Assembly (NCBI GenBank): GCA_937138495.1
Contig: CAKZPE010000022.1
Location: 181,081 to 245,080, forward strand
DNA length: 64,000 nt
Source: an uncultured Oceanospirillaceae bacterium
GTDB lineage: Bacteria > Pseudomonadota > Gammaproteobacteria > Pseudomonadales > Balneatricaceae
Direction: 5' to 3'
The notes beneath the pieces are model-generated. The model was given only the letters and a program-made list of their open reading frames with translations, was not told the origin of the DNA and did no database searches. The position numbers and the translations under genes were made by a program. Below, piece by piece: positions 9,077-18,935 of this stretch (position 1 is the stretch's first letter; every line of letters begins with the position of its first letter).

Positions 9077-10369
9077 ATGTCTGAGCAAACAGCGAATAAA
9101 AAAGATCTGGCACAGTGGCTGAGCTGGATTGAACAGTCTCATCCCAGTGAAATTGAATTGGGTTTAGAGCGTCTGAATGAAGTGTATCAGCGCCTGAATC
9201 TGGATCTCTCAGTCTCTCAGGTTGTCATTATTGGCGGTACTAATGGTAAAGGTTCAACGGTTGCTATGCTGGATCAGGCGCTGCGGGATGCCGGTAAAAC
9301 CGTAGGCTGTTTCACGTCGCCGCATTTTTTGCGTTATAACGAGCGTATAAAACTCAACGGTAAGCAGGCATCGGATGATGTGTTGGTGCAGGCATTTGAG
9401 CGGATTTATGCTGCCTGTGGTGATACTTCATTAACCTACTTCGAATACAATGCGCTGGCGGCGCTGATCGTGTTTGCTGATGCCATGCCTGATGTTATGT
9501 TGCTGGAGGTGGGGCTTGGTGGCCGCCTGGATGCTATCAATATTGTAGATGCTGATATTTCTGTTGTGACAACCGTCGCTGTCGATCATATTGACTGGCT
9601 GGGGGATGACCGGGAAAAGATCGGTTATGAAAAGGCAGGCATTTATCGCGCGGGACGTCCGGCAGTTTGCGGGGATCCGGATGCACCTAAAATGCTGCTG
9701 GATTATGCCGCTGAAATCAGTGCCCGGCTTTGTGCCCGGGGCGATGATTTTCAGTTGACTGAGCACGCTGATGGTAGCTGGGACTGGCAGGGCACATCAG
9801 CCCATGGAGATGTTGTCAGCTACACCGGCCTGCCGGATATAAATTTACCGAAACCAAATGCGGCTGTTGTGATCCAAGTATTGCAGTTGCTGGGTGTGGT
9901 GCCTGATCAGGAAGCGCTTGGAAAGAGTTTGGCTGATGCAACCCTGACAGGGCGTTTGCAGCGGGTTGAGCGTCATGGCTGTCAGTATACACTTGATGTT
10001 GCGCATAATCCGCAGGCTGCTGAGTACGTTGCCCGACGCCTGAAGGCAGAAGGGTGCGAAGGCCGGACCTGGATGGTGCTTGGGATGTTGGCAGACAAAG
10101 ATATTGCCGAGGTGCTTGTGCACCTTAAAGATCTGGCTGACCACTGGTTGCTGGTCACGCTGGATGTGTCCCGTGGGCAAACCAGTGCAGCGTTGGCAGG
10201 TATGCTGCAACAGCAGGGGGTCGCCAGCGACCGTCAAACTGCTTATGATAATGTGGCACAGGCGCTGGAAGGGCTTGTGCCTCAGCTGAGCGCCGGTGAT
10301 CGGGTTGTGATTGCCGGATCATTCTTTACCGTCAGTGGTGCGCTGGCGGCACTTGAACTGGAAGGCTAG
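9077..10369 (+). CDS. folC: Folylpolyglutamate synthase / dihydrofolate synthase
   Basis: 430 residues from the ATG at 9077; an in-frame TTG at 8999 is rejected because it lies inside the accD terminator. FolC adds glutamate to dihydropteroate and then to reduced folates. It has the Mur-ligase ATP loop GGTNGKGST (residues 53-61), the FTSPHFLRYNERI substrate loop, EVGLGGRLDA, and the C-terminal domain with DVAHNPQAA. The next gene begins two bases after its stop codon, a typical folC-dedD arrangement. Confidence 0.95.
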   Translation: MSEQTANKKDLAQWLSWIEQSHPSEIELGLERLNEVYQRLNLDLSVSQVVIIGGTNGKGSTVAMLDQALRDAGKTVGCFTSPHFLRYNERIKLNGKQASDDVLVQAFERIYAACGDTSLTYFEYNALAALIVFADAMPDVMLLEVGLGGRLDAINIVDADISVVTTVAVDHIDWLGDDREKIGYEKAGIYRAGRPAVCGDPDAPKMLLDYAAEISARLCARGDDFQLTEHADGSWDWQGTSAHGDVVSYTGLPDINLPKPNAAVVIQVLQLLGVVPDQEALGKSLADATLTGRLQRVERHGCQYTLDVAHNPQAAEYVARRLKAEGCEGRTWMVLGMLADKDIAEVLVHLKDLADHWLLVTLDVSRGQTSAALAGMLQQQGVASDRQTAYDNVAQALEGLVPQLSAGDRVVIAGSFFTVSGALAALELEG

Positions 10370-10370
10370 T

Positions 10371-10922
10371 GTGACAGACGTGCTCAAACAACGTGTGGTA
10401 GGTGCAGTAATCGTAATTTTGGCAGCAGTTGTTCTGCTGCCTGTTCTGTTTGATGGTGCCGGTTATAAAGAGCGTCATATTGATAGCCGTATTCCTGTTG
10501 AGCCAGAGCTTGCAGATGTCGTCATTAATGAACCGGTTAATGAGCGTTTGCCGGATACGGATGAGCCTGCAGAGCCGCAGCCGGCGGTAACCATTAAAGC
10601 CAAGCCTGCTGTGCTGGCAGAGGCGGTTGAAAAGGTTGCTCCGGAAATTGATCTGAGTACTGATACGCCAACGCTTGACGCTGAAGGTGTCACTGTTGCC
10701 TGGACCCTGCAACTGGCCAGCTTTAAAGACGAAGATAACGCTAAAGGGTTGCGCCGTCAGTTAATAAAGGCCGGTTATAAAGTTTACACCCGGAAGAATG
10801 GCAGTCTGATTAAAGTGTTTGTTGGTCCGGATGTGCAGAAAACCCGGTTGGAGTCGCTGCAGGGCGGGATCAAGGAACAGTTTGGTCTTGATGGCATAAT
10901 CGTGCGTTTTACCACGCGTTAG
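10371..10922 (+). CDS. dedD: SPOR-domain cell-division protein (DedD-like)
   Basis: 183 residues from the GTG at 10371, directly after the folC stop. One N-terminal membrane segment (VVGAVIVILAAVVLLPVLF) is followed by a proline- and glutamate-rich periplasmic linker and a C-terminal SPOR domain (WTLQLASFKDEDNAKGLRRQL ... VFVGPD). SPOR domains bind denuded septal peptidoglycan, and DedD helps septal constriction in E. coli. The folC-dedD-cvpA-purF order is the same as in Enterobacteria and Pseudomonas, which supports the name more than the short sequence does. Confidence 0.85.
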   Translation: MTDVLKQRVVGAVIVILAAVVLLPVLFDGAGYKERHIDSRIPVEPELADVVINEPVNERLPDTDEPAEPQPAVTIKAKPAVLAEAVEKVAPEIDLSTDTPTLDAEGVTVAWTLQLASFKDEDNAKGLRRQLIKAGYKVYTRKNGSLIKVFVGPDVQKTRLESLQGGIKEQFGLDGIIVRFTTR

Positions 10923-11028
10923 GCATTGGGTAATGCGGTTCGCTCTGGTAGAATCCGCGGCATTGCAGATAACAGGCTGTTTCAGCCTACTGACAGTCCC
11001 TGAATCAGGGCTTGGGTAACTGATTGTT

Positions 11029-11547
11029 ATGACACTGAACTGGGCCGACTGGGCAATCGTCGGTATCGTTGTTTTGTCGGGTCTATATAGCTTGCGCGGT
11101 GGCTTCGTGAAGGAAGCTCTGTCGCTGGTTACCTGGGTCGCAGCCTTTGTTGTCGCGCGTCTTTTTGCTCCTTCTATGAGCACCTTGCTGGATGACTTTA
11201 TCAGTACGCCTTCAGTGCGTATCGGCGGGGCCTTTATTCTCTTATTTGTCGCTACTCTGATGGTAGGGGCTATCCTTAATAATCTGATCGGAATGCTAGT
11301 AGAAGCGACCGGTCTGAGTGGCACGGACCGTATTCTGGGCGTAGGCTTTGGAGTGGTGCGTGGCGGATTAATCGTTGTCGTGCTGGCGGCATTACTGGTG
11401 CGTTCACCGGTCGTCAGTGATCAGTGGTGGAATGAGTCCCAGCTAATTCCCCACTTCCTGTTGCTTGAAACCTGGACCCGGGATACAGCTACCGATATCG
11501 GCTCGCTGATCTGGAATATAGGTGTCGACGGGATCAATAATAATTAA
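11029..11547 (+). CDS. cvpA: CvpA family membrane protein
   Basis: 172 residues with four predicted membrane segments and the family opening NWADWAIVGIV followed by LYSLRGGFVKEALSL. CvpA was first noted for colicin V export; its direct role is still unclear. It is 33 bases before purF, the usual pairing, and is probably co-transcribed with it. A 13-base dyad CCCTGAATCAGGG lies at 10998-11010, upstream of the start. Confidence 0.9.
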   Translation: MTLNWADWAIVGIVVLSGLYSLRGGFVKEALSLVTWVAAFVVARLFAPSMSTLLDDFISTPSVRIGGAFILLFVATLMVGAILNNLIGMLVEATGLSGTDRILGVGFGVVRGGLIVVVLAALLVRSPVVSDQWWNESQLIPHFLLLETWTRDTATDIGSLIWNIGVDGINNN

Positions 11548-11580
11548 CTTTGCTGTAATTGCTTAGCTGAGGTGTCTTAA

Positions 11581-13098
11581 ATGTGCGGTATTGTTGGCGT
11601 GGTTGCCAAGTCCTATGTAAACCAGACGATTTTTGATGCACTGACAGTGCTCCAGCACCGGGGGCAGGATGCTGCAGGTATGGTGACCTGCGATGAAGAT
11701 CGTTTTTTTCTGCGTAAGGATAATGGTTTAGTCAATGAGGTTTTCCGTACCCGGCACATGAAGCGCCTGGTAGGTAATCAGGGTATTGGGCATGTCCGCT
11801 ACCCAACAGCCGGCAGTTCCAGCTCGGCTGAAGCGCAGCCGTTTTATGTGAACTCTCCTTACGGCATTGCTCTGGCGCATAACGGTAACCTCACTAATGC
11901 TGAGCAGCTGGCTGAGCAGATGCGTAATGAGAACCTGCGTCACATCAACACCACCTCTGACTCCGAAATCCTGTTAAATATTTTTGCTCATGAGTTGCAG
12001 CAGATTGGCAAGCTGGTGCCTACCGCTGATGACATCTTTACAGCCGTAAAGGCTGTGCACGAGCGCTGCACCGGCGGTTATGCGGTTGTAGCCGTCATTA
12101 CCGGCTACGGCATTGTTGCTTTCCGTGATCCTAACGGTATCCGCCCACTGGTATACGGCAAACGTGAAACCCCTAAAGGCACCGAGTTTATGGTGGCTTC
12201 TGAGTCTGTGGCACTGGATATTTCCGGGTATACCCTGGTCCGTGATATTGCCCCGGGTGAAGCGATTTATATTTCTCAGGAAGGTGATGTCAGCACGTTA
12301 CAGTGTGCGCCAAAAGCTGAGTTTGCTCCCTGTCTGTTTGAATACGTTTACCTGGCACGTCCTGATTCTATTATGGATGAAGTGAACGTCTATAAATCCC
12401 GTATGCGTATGGGGGAGAAGCTGGCCGAAAAGGTTATGCGTGAACGTCCGGATCATGATATTGATGTGGTCATTCCTATTCCGGATACCAGCCGTACATC
12501 CGCACTTGAAATGGCACATCATCTGAACGTGAATTTCCGTGAAGGTTTTATTAAGAACCGTTACATTGGCCGTACGTTCATCATGCCGGGTCAGGAAATG
12601 CGTGAGAAGTCTGTTCGTCGTAAACTGAACCCGATTGAGCTGGAGTTTAAAGATAAGGTTGTCATGCTGGTTGATGACTCGATTGTACGGGGCACCACGT
12701 CTCGCCAGATCGTTGAAATGGCGCGCGATATGGGGGCGAAGAAGGTTTACTTTGCATCTGCTGCGCCGGCTGTTCGTTATCCGAATGTTTATGGCATCGA
12801 TATGCCGTCAGTTGATGAGCTGATTGCGCATGACCGTACTGATGATGAAGTGGGCGAACTGATCGGTTGTGACTGGATGCTGTATCAGGATCTTGACGAT
12901 CTGAAGGAGTGTGTCCGTGCCGGTAACGAAGCAATTAACAGCTTTGACAGCTCCGTGTTTAATGGTGAATATATTACCGGTGATATCGATCAGGCTTATC
13001 TGGACCGTATTGAAGCTAAGCGTAATGACGCGGCTAAAGCGGGTGAAGATACAAAAGATGGCGATGATTCAACTGACCTGTTAACCAAGATCAGTTAA
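11581..13098 (+). CDS. purF: Amidophosphoribosyltransferase
   Basis: 505 residues. PurF makes 5-phosphoribosylamine from PRPP and glutamine, the first step of purine synthesis. After Met removal the N-terminal nucleophile is Cys2 of MCGIVGVV. The class II glutaminase domain is followed by a phosphoribosyltransferase domain with the PRPP loop [13 protein letters not shown] near residue 365. No PurR-type operator is obvious in the short cvpA-purF gap, so expression probably depends on the upstream operon promoter. Confidence 0.97.
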   Translation: MCGIVGVVAKSYVNQTIFDALTVLQHRGQDAAGMVTCDEDRFFLRKDNGLVNEVFRTRHMKRLVGNQGIGHVRYPTAGSSSSAEAQPFYVNSPYGIALAHNGNLTNAEQLAEQMRNENLRHINTTSDSEILLNIFAHELQQIGKLVPTADDIFTAVKAVHERCTGGYAVVAVITGYGIVAFRDPNGIRPLVYGKRETPKGTEFMVASESVALDISGYTLVRDIAPGEAIYISQEGDVSTLQCAPKAEFAPCLFEYVYLARPDSIMDEVNVYKSRMRMGEKLAEKVMRERPDHDIDVVIPIPDTSRTSALEMAHHLNVNFREGFIKNRYIGRTFIMPGQEMREKSVRRKLNPIELEFKDKVVMLVDDSIVRGTTSRQIVEMARDMGAKKVYFASAAPAVRYPNVYGIDMPSVDELIAHDRTDDEVGELIGCDWMLYQDLDDLKECVRAGNEAINSFDSSVFNGEYITGDIDQAYLDRIEAKRNDAAKAGEDTKDGDDSTDLLTKIS

Positions 13099-13133
13099 GC
13101 CGTGTTGGCCGGTTTTTGCCGGCAGAGCATTCA

Positions 13134-13171
13134 GAAGGAGTGGCTGGGAAACCGGGCGCTCCTTTTTGTTT
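13134..13171 (+). terminator. Probable terminator after purF
   Basis: AAGGAG pairs with CTCCTT around a smaller inner hairpin and is followed by TTTTTGTTTT. A weaker GCCGG/CCGGC hairpin at 13109-13124 precedes it. Confidence 0.55.
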
Positions 13172-13227
13172 TCAGTGGCCATTGTGTGTGTGCCGGTGTT
13201 GTAACCTCAGCGATTAAGTTTCCTTTT

Positions 13228-14187
13228 ATGAAAATTGTTTTAGCGCCGATGGAAGGCGTTGTTGATGCAACGATGCGTCATATGCTGACGGATATCGGTG
13301 GTATTGATCATTGTGTGACTGAGTTCGTACGGATTTCTGACCGTTTGCTGCCGCGTAAGGTATTTCACCGTTTGTCGCCTGAGCTGTTAAATGGCGGCAA
13401 AACGGCCAGTGGTGTGCCGGTAATTGTTCAGCTGTTGGGTAATCATCCTGAGATGATGGCAATGAATGCCTGCAGGGCGGCAAAGCTCGGTGCGCCAGGG
13501 ATTGACCTGAATTTTGGATGTCCGGCCAAAACGGTCAATAAAAACCGCGGCGGGGCAGTGTTACTTCAGTTCCCGGATGAGATTCACAGCATTGTTAAGA
13601 AAGTTCGGGAGGAGGTGCCGGCAAGTGTGCCGGTGACTGCTAAAATGCGTCTGGGCTTTGCTGATAAGTCTTTGGCGCTGGAAAATGCGCATGCTATTGC
13701 CGATGCCGGTGCTGATGGGTTAGCAGTACATGCCAGAACCAAAGTTGAAGGTTACAAACCGCCGGCACATTGGGAATGGATTGCCCGTATCAGAGAGGCA
13801 ATTGATATTCCGGTGACTGCCAATGGCGAAGTTTGGAATTATGAAGATTATCTGCAGTGCCGTGACGTCAGTGGTTGTGATGATGTGATGATTGGCCGTG
13901 GTCTGATTGCTTCTCCGGATCTGGGGCTGATGATTAACAGTTTGAACCGTGGTCTGGATTTTGATCCGATGAGCTGGCCGGTAATGTTATCGGTTCTGGA
14001 GGATTATCTGGAACGGGTCGTGGTTCAAATGGCTCCCAAGTACGTTCACGGGCGTCTCAAGCAGTGGCTTAAAATGATGCAGCGCCGTTATCCTCAGGCT
14101 GAGCAGATGCTGCAGGAAATGCGAACCTTAAAAGACGTGGCTGAGGTACGTGATTTTTTACAGACATACAGAAAAAAGGTTAGCTGA
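13228..14187 (+). CDS. dusC: tRNA-dihydrouridine synthase C
   Basis: 319 residues from the ATG at 13228. An upstream in-frame codon at 13102 is rejected because it crosses the purF terminator and adds no conserved sequence. DusC is an FMN enzyme that reduces U16 of tRNAs. The opening LAPMEGVVDATMR is the FMN-binding start of the TIM barrel, and the catalytic Cys98 is in NFGCPAKTVN, the same number as in E. coli DusC. The VHARTKVEGYKPPAHWEWI stretch and C-terminal helical domain favour DusC over DusA or DusB. Confidence 0.93.
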   Translation: MKIVLAPMEGVVDATMRHMLTDIGGIDHCVTEFVRISDRLLPRKVFHRLSPELLNGGKTASGVPVIVQLLGNHPEMMAMNACRAAKLGAPGIDLNFGCPAKTVNKNRGGAVLLQFPDEIHSIVKKVREEVPASVPVTAKMRLGFADKSLALENAHAIADAGADGLAVHARTKVEGYKPPAHWEWIARIREAIDIPVTANGEVWNYEDYLQCRDVSGCDDVMIGRGLIASPDLGLMINSLNRGLDFDPMSWPVMLSVLEDYLERVVVQMAPKYVHGRLKQWLKMMQRRYPQAEQMLQEMRTLKDVAEVRDFLQTYRKKVS

Positions 14188-14224
14188 TATTTCAGGCCGC
14201 TGAGTACCTGCTGGCTTTCATACA

Positions 14225-14250
14225 TGCCGTTTTGCGACGGCTGTTTTTTT
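14225..14250 (+). terminator. Probable terminator after dusC
   Basis: A five-base-pair stem GCCGT/ACGGC is followed by TG and seven T. The remaining 230 bases before the chemoreceptor are AT-rich and presumably hold its promoter; I saw no clear flagellar sigma-28 box. Confidence 0.6.
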
Positions 14251-14480
14251 CATACAAAAGTATGATTCTTAGGCGTTTTTAAGCGGCAAATTTTATTGAT
14301 TCAGCTCTATAGACAGCATTTTTAGCGGGCAGCAGTACCCAATCTGTGATGTAAGTAGATTGTTCGTGTTACGCGACAAAAGTAGTATTCGCTTAATACC
14401 CATTTGTCTGATTACGACAAAAAGAATTAGTTCCGGCTAGGGTAATTTTTTCGCTGACATGAGTAGCATAAAGAGGTTCT

Positions 14481-16361
14481 ATGAAAGTCTCCCATAAAAT
14501 TGCAGTAATAGCCTCCGCTGTGGTTGCAGTTATTTTTACAATATTTTCCTGGTTTCAGTATTCATCCGTGCGGGATTCACTGTATAGCACCGCTGCGAGT
14601 AATACCCAGGAAGCCACTCAGGCGTTGTCATCACAAATCACTAACTGGCTGAACGGTAAGTTGGCACTGATTGATATGACCGCTCAGGTGATTGATTCTG
14701 AATTTACGCCTGAAGCTATTCAGCAGGCATTTGATACGCCAATCCTTAAGCGTGAGTTTGAGCTCATTTTTGGTGGTTTGGCAACTGACGGTAAGCGTAT
14801 TACTAATGATCCGAGCTGGAATCCGACCGGTTGGGATGCCCGTAAGCGTCCGTGGTACCCATATGCTCAGGAGCATAACCGTGCAGTGCTGACTGCACCG
14901 TATAATGATGCGGCTTCCGGTCTGTTGCTTGTATCAGCTGTGACTAAGTTCACTGATAATGGCGCTTTTAAAGGGGCTTTTGGTGGTGATCTCAGCCTGC
15001 AGGTAATCTCTGATGCTGTAAATACTCTGAATTTTAACGGTGCAGGGCATGCTTTCCTGTTAGATAGCAGCGGTAATATTATCAGCTATCCGGGCGGTGA
15101 GTTTGACGGTAAGCAGCTGGCTGATATGTTTGCCGGTGGTGTGCCGCAACTGACGAATCAGTTACAGGAGCTTAGCTTCAAAGATGAAACCGTGCTGACA
15201 TCATTCACTAAGCTTGAAGGTCTGTACGGCAGTGACTGGCTGATCGGCGTCATTCTTGAGAAAGATATCGTGATGGCTGAAGCAACTGCGCTGGGTACCC
15301 GTGCTCTGATCGTGACTGTGCTGAGTGTTCTGATCTGTTCAGTTGTTCTGTATCTGACGACTACCCGTTTGCTGACACCTTTGCAGAGCCTTCGTGAGTC
15401 TCTGATCGATATCAACTCCGGTGAAGGTGATCTGAGACACCGTCTGTCCGTTGACAGTAAAGATGAGTTTGGTCAGGTGTCGTTGGATTTCAATGAGTTT
15501 GTATCGCACTTGCAGGCGCTCATTCTGGATGTGAAAACCACATCAACGGATATTCTTACTAATACTGAGCTGACGGCCGGTTCAGCGAATGAATCTGTAT
15601 CCCGTCTGACTCAGCAGCTGAGTGAGCTTGATCAGTTGGCGGCTGCTATGCACCAAATGTCTGCCACCGCGCAGGATGTTGCTCAGCACGCTCAGCATAC
15701 TGCTGACGCGGCCAATCAGGCTGACCGTGCTGCAGAACAGGGGGCGGGCATTGTTTCCCAGACCACAACGTCGATTGAGAAGTTGGTGGTTGATATGGAT
15801 AACGCCGTGAATACCATTAATGAACTGGCTGATTTCAGTAATAATATTGCATCTATCCTGACTGTTATTACCGGTATTTCGCAGCAGACTAACCTGCTGG
15901 CTCTGAATGCGGCGATTGAGGCGGCACGGGCCGGTGAGGCAGGGCGCGGTTTTGCGGTGGTTGCTGATGAAGTGCGTGCACTGGCATCCCGGACGCAGCA
16001 GTCTACTGAAGAAATTCAGGAAATGATCGATCAGTTGCAGAACGGTGTGACGAATGCTGAGCAAACCATTAGCCAGGGACGCAACATGGCTAGCGAGACC
16101 AGCGAGCTGGCCAGCGAAGCGAACGGTGCATTGCTGAACATCCGTGACAGCATCCGCAGCATCAGTGAAATGACGATTCATATCGCGACAGCGGCGGAAG
16201 AGCAGAGTGCGACGGCTGAAGAGATTAACCGCAATACGACTAACATCCGCGATATCAGTCAGACAGTGTCTGACAGTGCAAATGAGCAGTCGCAGTTATG
16301 CTCCGGCATGGTTGAGCTGACTCAAAAGCAGGATACGGGCCTTAATCAGTTCAAGGTGTAA
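14481..16361 (+). CDS. Methyl-accepting chemotaxis protein with periplasmic dCache domain
   Basis: 626 residues. A membrane helix at about 7-26 leads into a periplasmic double-Cache sensor, and a second membrane helix near 275-300 is followed by HAMP and a long cytoplasmic signalling coiled coil. The tip contains the conserved hairpin around residues 465-515 ([18 protein letters not shown] and [12 protein letters not shown]), which binds CheA/CheW. The Cache domain shows WDARKRPWY (Trp118 to Tyr126), Tyr141 and Asp143. This resembles the amino-acid-binding dCache motif except that the first Tyr is Trp, so the ligand is uncertain. There is no C-terminal NWETF-type CheR tether. It is monocistronic between two terminators. 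Confidence 0.93.
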   Translation: MKVSHKIAVIASAVVAVIFTIFSWFQYSSVRDSLYSTAASNTQEATQALSSQITNWLNGKLALIDMTAQVIDSEFTPEAIQQAFDTPILKREFELIFGGLATDGKRITNDPSWNPTGWDARKRPWYPYAQEHNRAVLTAPYNDAASGLLLVSAVTKFTDNGAFKGAFGGDLSLQVISDAVNTLNFNGAGHAFLLDSSGNIISYPGGEFDGKQLADMFAGGVPQLTNQLQELSFKDETVLTSFTKLEGLYGSDWLIGVILEKDIVMAEATALGTRALIVTVLSVLICSVVLYLTTTRLLTPLQSLRESLIDINSGEGDLRHRLSVDSKDEFGQVSLDFNEFVSHLQALILDVKTTSTDILTNTELTAGSANESVSRLTQQLSELDQLAAAMHQMSATAQDVAQHAQHTADAANQADRAAEQGAGIVSQTTTSIEKLVVDMDNAVNTINELADFSNNIASILTVITGISQQTNLLALNAAIEAARAGEAGRGFAVVADEVRALASRTQQSTEEIQEMIDQLQNGVTNAEQTISQGRNMASETSELASEANGALLNIRDSIRSISEMTIHIATAAEEQSATAEEINRNTTNIRDISQTVSDSANEQSQLCSGMVELTQKQDTGLNQFKV

Positions 16362-16374
16362 GCCTGTTGCTCAT

Positions 16375-16402
16375 AAAAAAAGCGCCATATGGCGCTTTTT
16401 TT
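16375..16402. terminator. Bidirectional terminator between the chemoreceptor and the DUF2185 gene
   Basis: An A7 run, a perfect AGCGCCATATGGCGCT palindrome and a T7 run serve both convergent genes. It is flanked by CATA and TATG. Confidence 0.9.
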
Positions 16403-16422
16403 ATGTCTGATATTCCGGCTGT

Positions 16423-16836
16423 TCAGATATCCAGATCTTCTTCTTTCACACTGAAACGTTCAAGGTTATTGGTGATTTCAACATCGGGGCTTTGAGTCGG
16501 AATTTTAAAATCATACACCCGTTGCCATTCGGTGGAGTCAGGGGTGCGTTCCCAAACGGTGCCGGCATTATATTCCAGCAACGGGGCCAGTGACGGATCC
16601 AGACGGGTAATTTTTTCCATTGGTACAGTGGCCATGTTGGCGATATTGTCTTCAAGATATTCAGGGGTTTCATACCCCGTATAAAGACGCCAGCCGGTAT
16701 CGTTCAGATGCTCAGGCACGGTTTTATATATAAACCGAACGGGGAGCTTTTCGTCAAAGACCATGCGTGAGGCCAGTACCAGATACCCGTTTTTAGTTTG
16801 ATTCGTTTCTGGGTTTTGCGTGTCGCTGGTTGTCAT
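16423..16836 (-). CDS. DUF2185-family cytoplasmic protein
   Basis: 137 residues from the ATG at 16836, with AGGACC upstream; an ATG at 16869 would add 11 residues. No signal peptide or membrane segment. The order of motifs (YLVLASRMVFDEKLPVRFIY, DTGWRLYTGYETPEYLED, a DPSLAPLL stretch, then a charged tail ending FSVKEEDLDI) matches DUF2185, also called immunity-protein-33-like. That fold appears both as standalone housekeeping proteins and as toxin immunity proteins. No toxin or secretion gene is nearby, so an immunity role is not supported here. Function unknown. Confidence 0.7.
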   Translation of the reverse strand: MTTSDTQNPETNQTKNGYLVLASRMVFDEKLPVRFIYKTVPEHLNDTGWRLYTGYETPEYLEDNIANMATVPMEKITRLDPSLAPLLEYNAGTVWERTPDSTEWQRVYDFKIPTQSPDVEITNNLERFSVKEEDLDI

Positions 16837-17006
16837 GACGAAGGTCCTGTCAGTTAGAAAGGTGCGCATTATAGCCTGTCCTTAACGGTGAGTTTAGCCC
16901 TGCTGTCCAGGTGTAAGAGGCCAAATAGTCTGATACCGGAAATAAATAACGGTTATGAGTATTTACAGCTTGGTTTGTGCTGATCATGCAATTAAGCTGT
17001 TTGGTT

Positions 17007-17450
17007 ATGAGTCCGATAAAAGATCCTTCAGGCGTTCGTCATGAGTCATCTGTGCTACCAGAAGAGGTTGTTCCTGTTTCTTCGTTTTGGCGGCCGTTGT
17101 TATTGTTAGCTGGATGGCTGTCTCTGATATTAGGGGTTATCGGCATATTTTTGCCATTGCTGCCTACGACTCCTTTTCTGCTGTTGACGGCGACCTGCTT
17201 TGCTAAGTCCTCACCCAGGTTTCATGGATGGCTGATGAACCACCCTAAACTGGGGCCGCCTATCCGTGACTGGCAACAGTACCGTTGCATTGTTCCTGCG
17301 ACCAAGCGGCTTGCCACAGTGCTGATTGTGCTCAGCTTCAGTGTCTCAGCTTTCATTGTTAAGTATCTGATTCTGAAAGTGATGCTGTTGACGATGATGT
17401 GCGGTTTACTGATCTTCATCTGGCGCACTGCTGACGGGCCATCTGACTGA
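17007..17450 (+). CDS. DUF454 (YbaN-like) inner-membrane protein
   Basis: About 147 residues. The start is uncertain: ATG at 17007 or 16986, or GTG at 16977; none has a strong ribosome site. The DUF454 hallmark is the first membrane helix followed by GIFLPLLPTTPFLLL, then a short loop CFAKSSPRFHGWLMNHP and two more membrane segments. E. coli YbaN belongs here, and its role is not established. It stands alone between divergent and co-directional neighbours. Confidence 0.8.
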   Translation: MSPIKDPSGVRHESSVLPEEVVPVSSFWRPLLLLAGWLSLILGVIGIFLPLLPTTPFLLLTATCFAKSSPRFHGWLMNHPKLGPPIRDWQQYRCIVPATKRLATVLIVLSFSVSAFIVKYLILKVMLLTMMCGLLIFIWRTADGPSD

Positions 17451-17551
17451 TTGTTTTGGTAACTTTCTTGCCCTGAATCATGTGTTCAGGTTTGTAACAG
17501 GCAGGTCGCAGGGTATAATCCCGGCTCGCTAAATTTCAGTTGGATTACGAC

Positions 17552-18160
17552 ATGTCTGCTCTGGACGAAATTAAAGAATTCCTTGCCTGTGAAACCCCTG
17601 ATAGCTGGATTCAGGCAGCGCTTGAACAGCAGGATTTGCTGCTGATAGATCATGCTCACTGTGAAAAGAAAGCGGCATCTACCGCCATGACACTGATGTT
17701 CCGTTACGTTGATAACAGTGATCTGCTGAATAAGATGTCCCGTCTGGCCCGCGAAGAGCTGATACATTTTGAGCAGGTACTGGCCCTGATGGAAGACCGT
17801 GGAATTCAGTATTGTCATCTCAGTTCAGCCCGTTATGCCGGAGGTATGCGTGAACATGTCCGGACCAGTGAACCCGGGCGGCTGATTGATATTTCGATAA
17901 TCGGTGCGTTTATTGAAGCCCGTTCCTGTGAGCGTTTTGCCAAGCTGGCGCCGTTTCTGGATGATGAACTCGCGAAGTTTTACCGTTCGTTACTGAAGTC
18001 GGAAGGGCGGCACTATCAGGATTATCTGAAGCTGGCTGAAGATGCTGCCGGGGGGGATATCACTGATCGGGTGGCTATGTTCCGTGAAGTTGAGCGGAAT
18101 CTGATTGAATCGCCGGATACTGAGTTTCGTTTTCACAGCGGTGTGCCCGCAGCAGCCTGA
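17552..18160 (+). CDS. miaE: tRNA 2-methylthio-N6-isopentenyladenosine-37 hydroxylase
   Basis: 202 residues from the ATG at 17552 (a TTG at 17540 is possible). MiaE is a non-haem di-iron mono-oxygenase that hydroxylates the isopentenyl group of ms2i6A37. The ferritin-like helical bundle carries the metal ligands in REELIHFEQV, IEARSCERF and SEGRHYQDY. The family is patchy among gammaproteobacteria but common in marine ones. The gene ends at a bidirectional terminator shared with lpxH. Confidence 0.92.
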   Translation: MSALDEIKEFLACETPDSWIQAALEQQDLLLIDHAHCEKKAASTAMTLMFRYVDNSDLLNKMSRLAREELIHFEQVLALMEDRGIQYCHLSSARYAGGMREHVRTSEPGRLIDISIIGAFIEARSCERFAKLAPFLDDELAKFYRSLLKSEGRHYQDYLKLAEDAAGGDITDRVAMFREVERNLIESPDTEFRFHSGVPAAA

Positions 18161-18182
18161 ACAGGACAGAATGAAACGTAAT

Positions 18183-18209
18183 AAAAAACCGGCCATGTGC
18201 CGGTTTTTT
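18183..18209. terminator. Bidirectional terminator between miaE and lpxH
   Basis: AAAAAACCGGC and GCCGGTTTTTTT form a stem around a five-base loop, giving a T run for both directions. Confidence 0.9.
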
Positions 18210-18211
18210 TG

Positions 18212-18934
18212 TTATTGCTGATCGGTAATGGGGAAGCTGATGAGTGATTCACCTGCTTCTGAACATTCCAGATACCAGCCCTGCGTATCCCAGTCTCCCA
18301 GTACAATGCGACGCTGCCCTTCCGCTTCATGAACAGCCGGTCGGTGAGTATGGCCGTGGATCAGCAGGCTGACGTCTGCATCTGTCATCGCCTGTGTCAC
18401 CGTCTGTGGGTTGACATCCATGATGGTCATGGACTTCTCTGCATTCTTGCTCTGGCTGGCTGCGCGTAGCTGACGGGCTATCTCAAGCCGTTCAGCAATG
18501 CTTTTGCTCAGAAAATCTGCCTGCCACTGAGGGTTGCGCAGCAGTGTACGTAATTCCATGTATTCATGGTCATCTGTACAAAGCTGATCGCCATGCATCA
18601 GCAGGGCGGTGCCGGCAGGAATATTAACGGTGACCGCTTCGGGCAGCAAGGTACAGCCGGTCAGCCCGGCGAAGGTGTGCTGAACCAGGAAGTCCCGGTT
18701 GCCATGCTGGAAGAACAGCTCTACGCCCTGGTCATGTAGCGCTTTTAAAGCGTCAATGACCGGTTGTACATCGGGTGGAATTGCATCGTCACCGATCCAG
18801 GCTTCGAACAGATCACCCAGAATGTAAAGCTGCTGGCACTGACTTGCCTGTTCGTTCAGGAAATTCAGCAACGCCCGGGTAAGGTCCGGGCGTGATGCCT
18901 GCAGGTGCAGGTCAGAGATAAACAGGCTGCGCAT
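18212..18934 (-). CDS. lpxH: UDP-2,3-diacylglucosamine diphosphatase
   Basis: 240 residues from the ATG at 18934. LpxH hydrolyses UDP-2,3-diacylglucosamine to lipid X in lipid A synthesis at the inner membrane. The calcineurin-like di-manganese motifs are all present: ISDLHL (Asp8, His10), GDLFEAWIGDD (Asp41), HGNRDFL, LMHGDQLCTDD and IHGHTHRP. Its start lies one base after the ppiB stop codon, so the two are co-transcribed, the same pairing as in E. coli and Pseudomonas. Confidence 0.95.
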   Translation of the reverse strand: MRSLFISDLHLQASRPDLTRALLNFLNEQASQCQQLYILGDLFEAWIGDDAIPPDVQPVIDALKALHDQGVELFFQHGNRDFLVQHTFAGLTGCTLLPEAVTVNIPAGTALLMHGDQLCTDDHEYMELRTLLRNPQWQADFLSKSIAERLEIARQLRAASQSKNAEKSMTIMDVNPQTVTQAMTDADVSLLIHGHTHRPAVHEAEGQRRIVLGDWDTQGWYLECSEAGESLISFPITDQQ

Positions 18935-18935
18935 G

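Noticed and set aside
10998..11010. 13-base dyad CCCTGAATCAGGG upstream of cvpA
   Set aside because: Too short and unlike known operators to name as a site; mentioned only in the cvpA entry.
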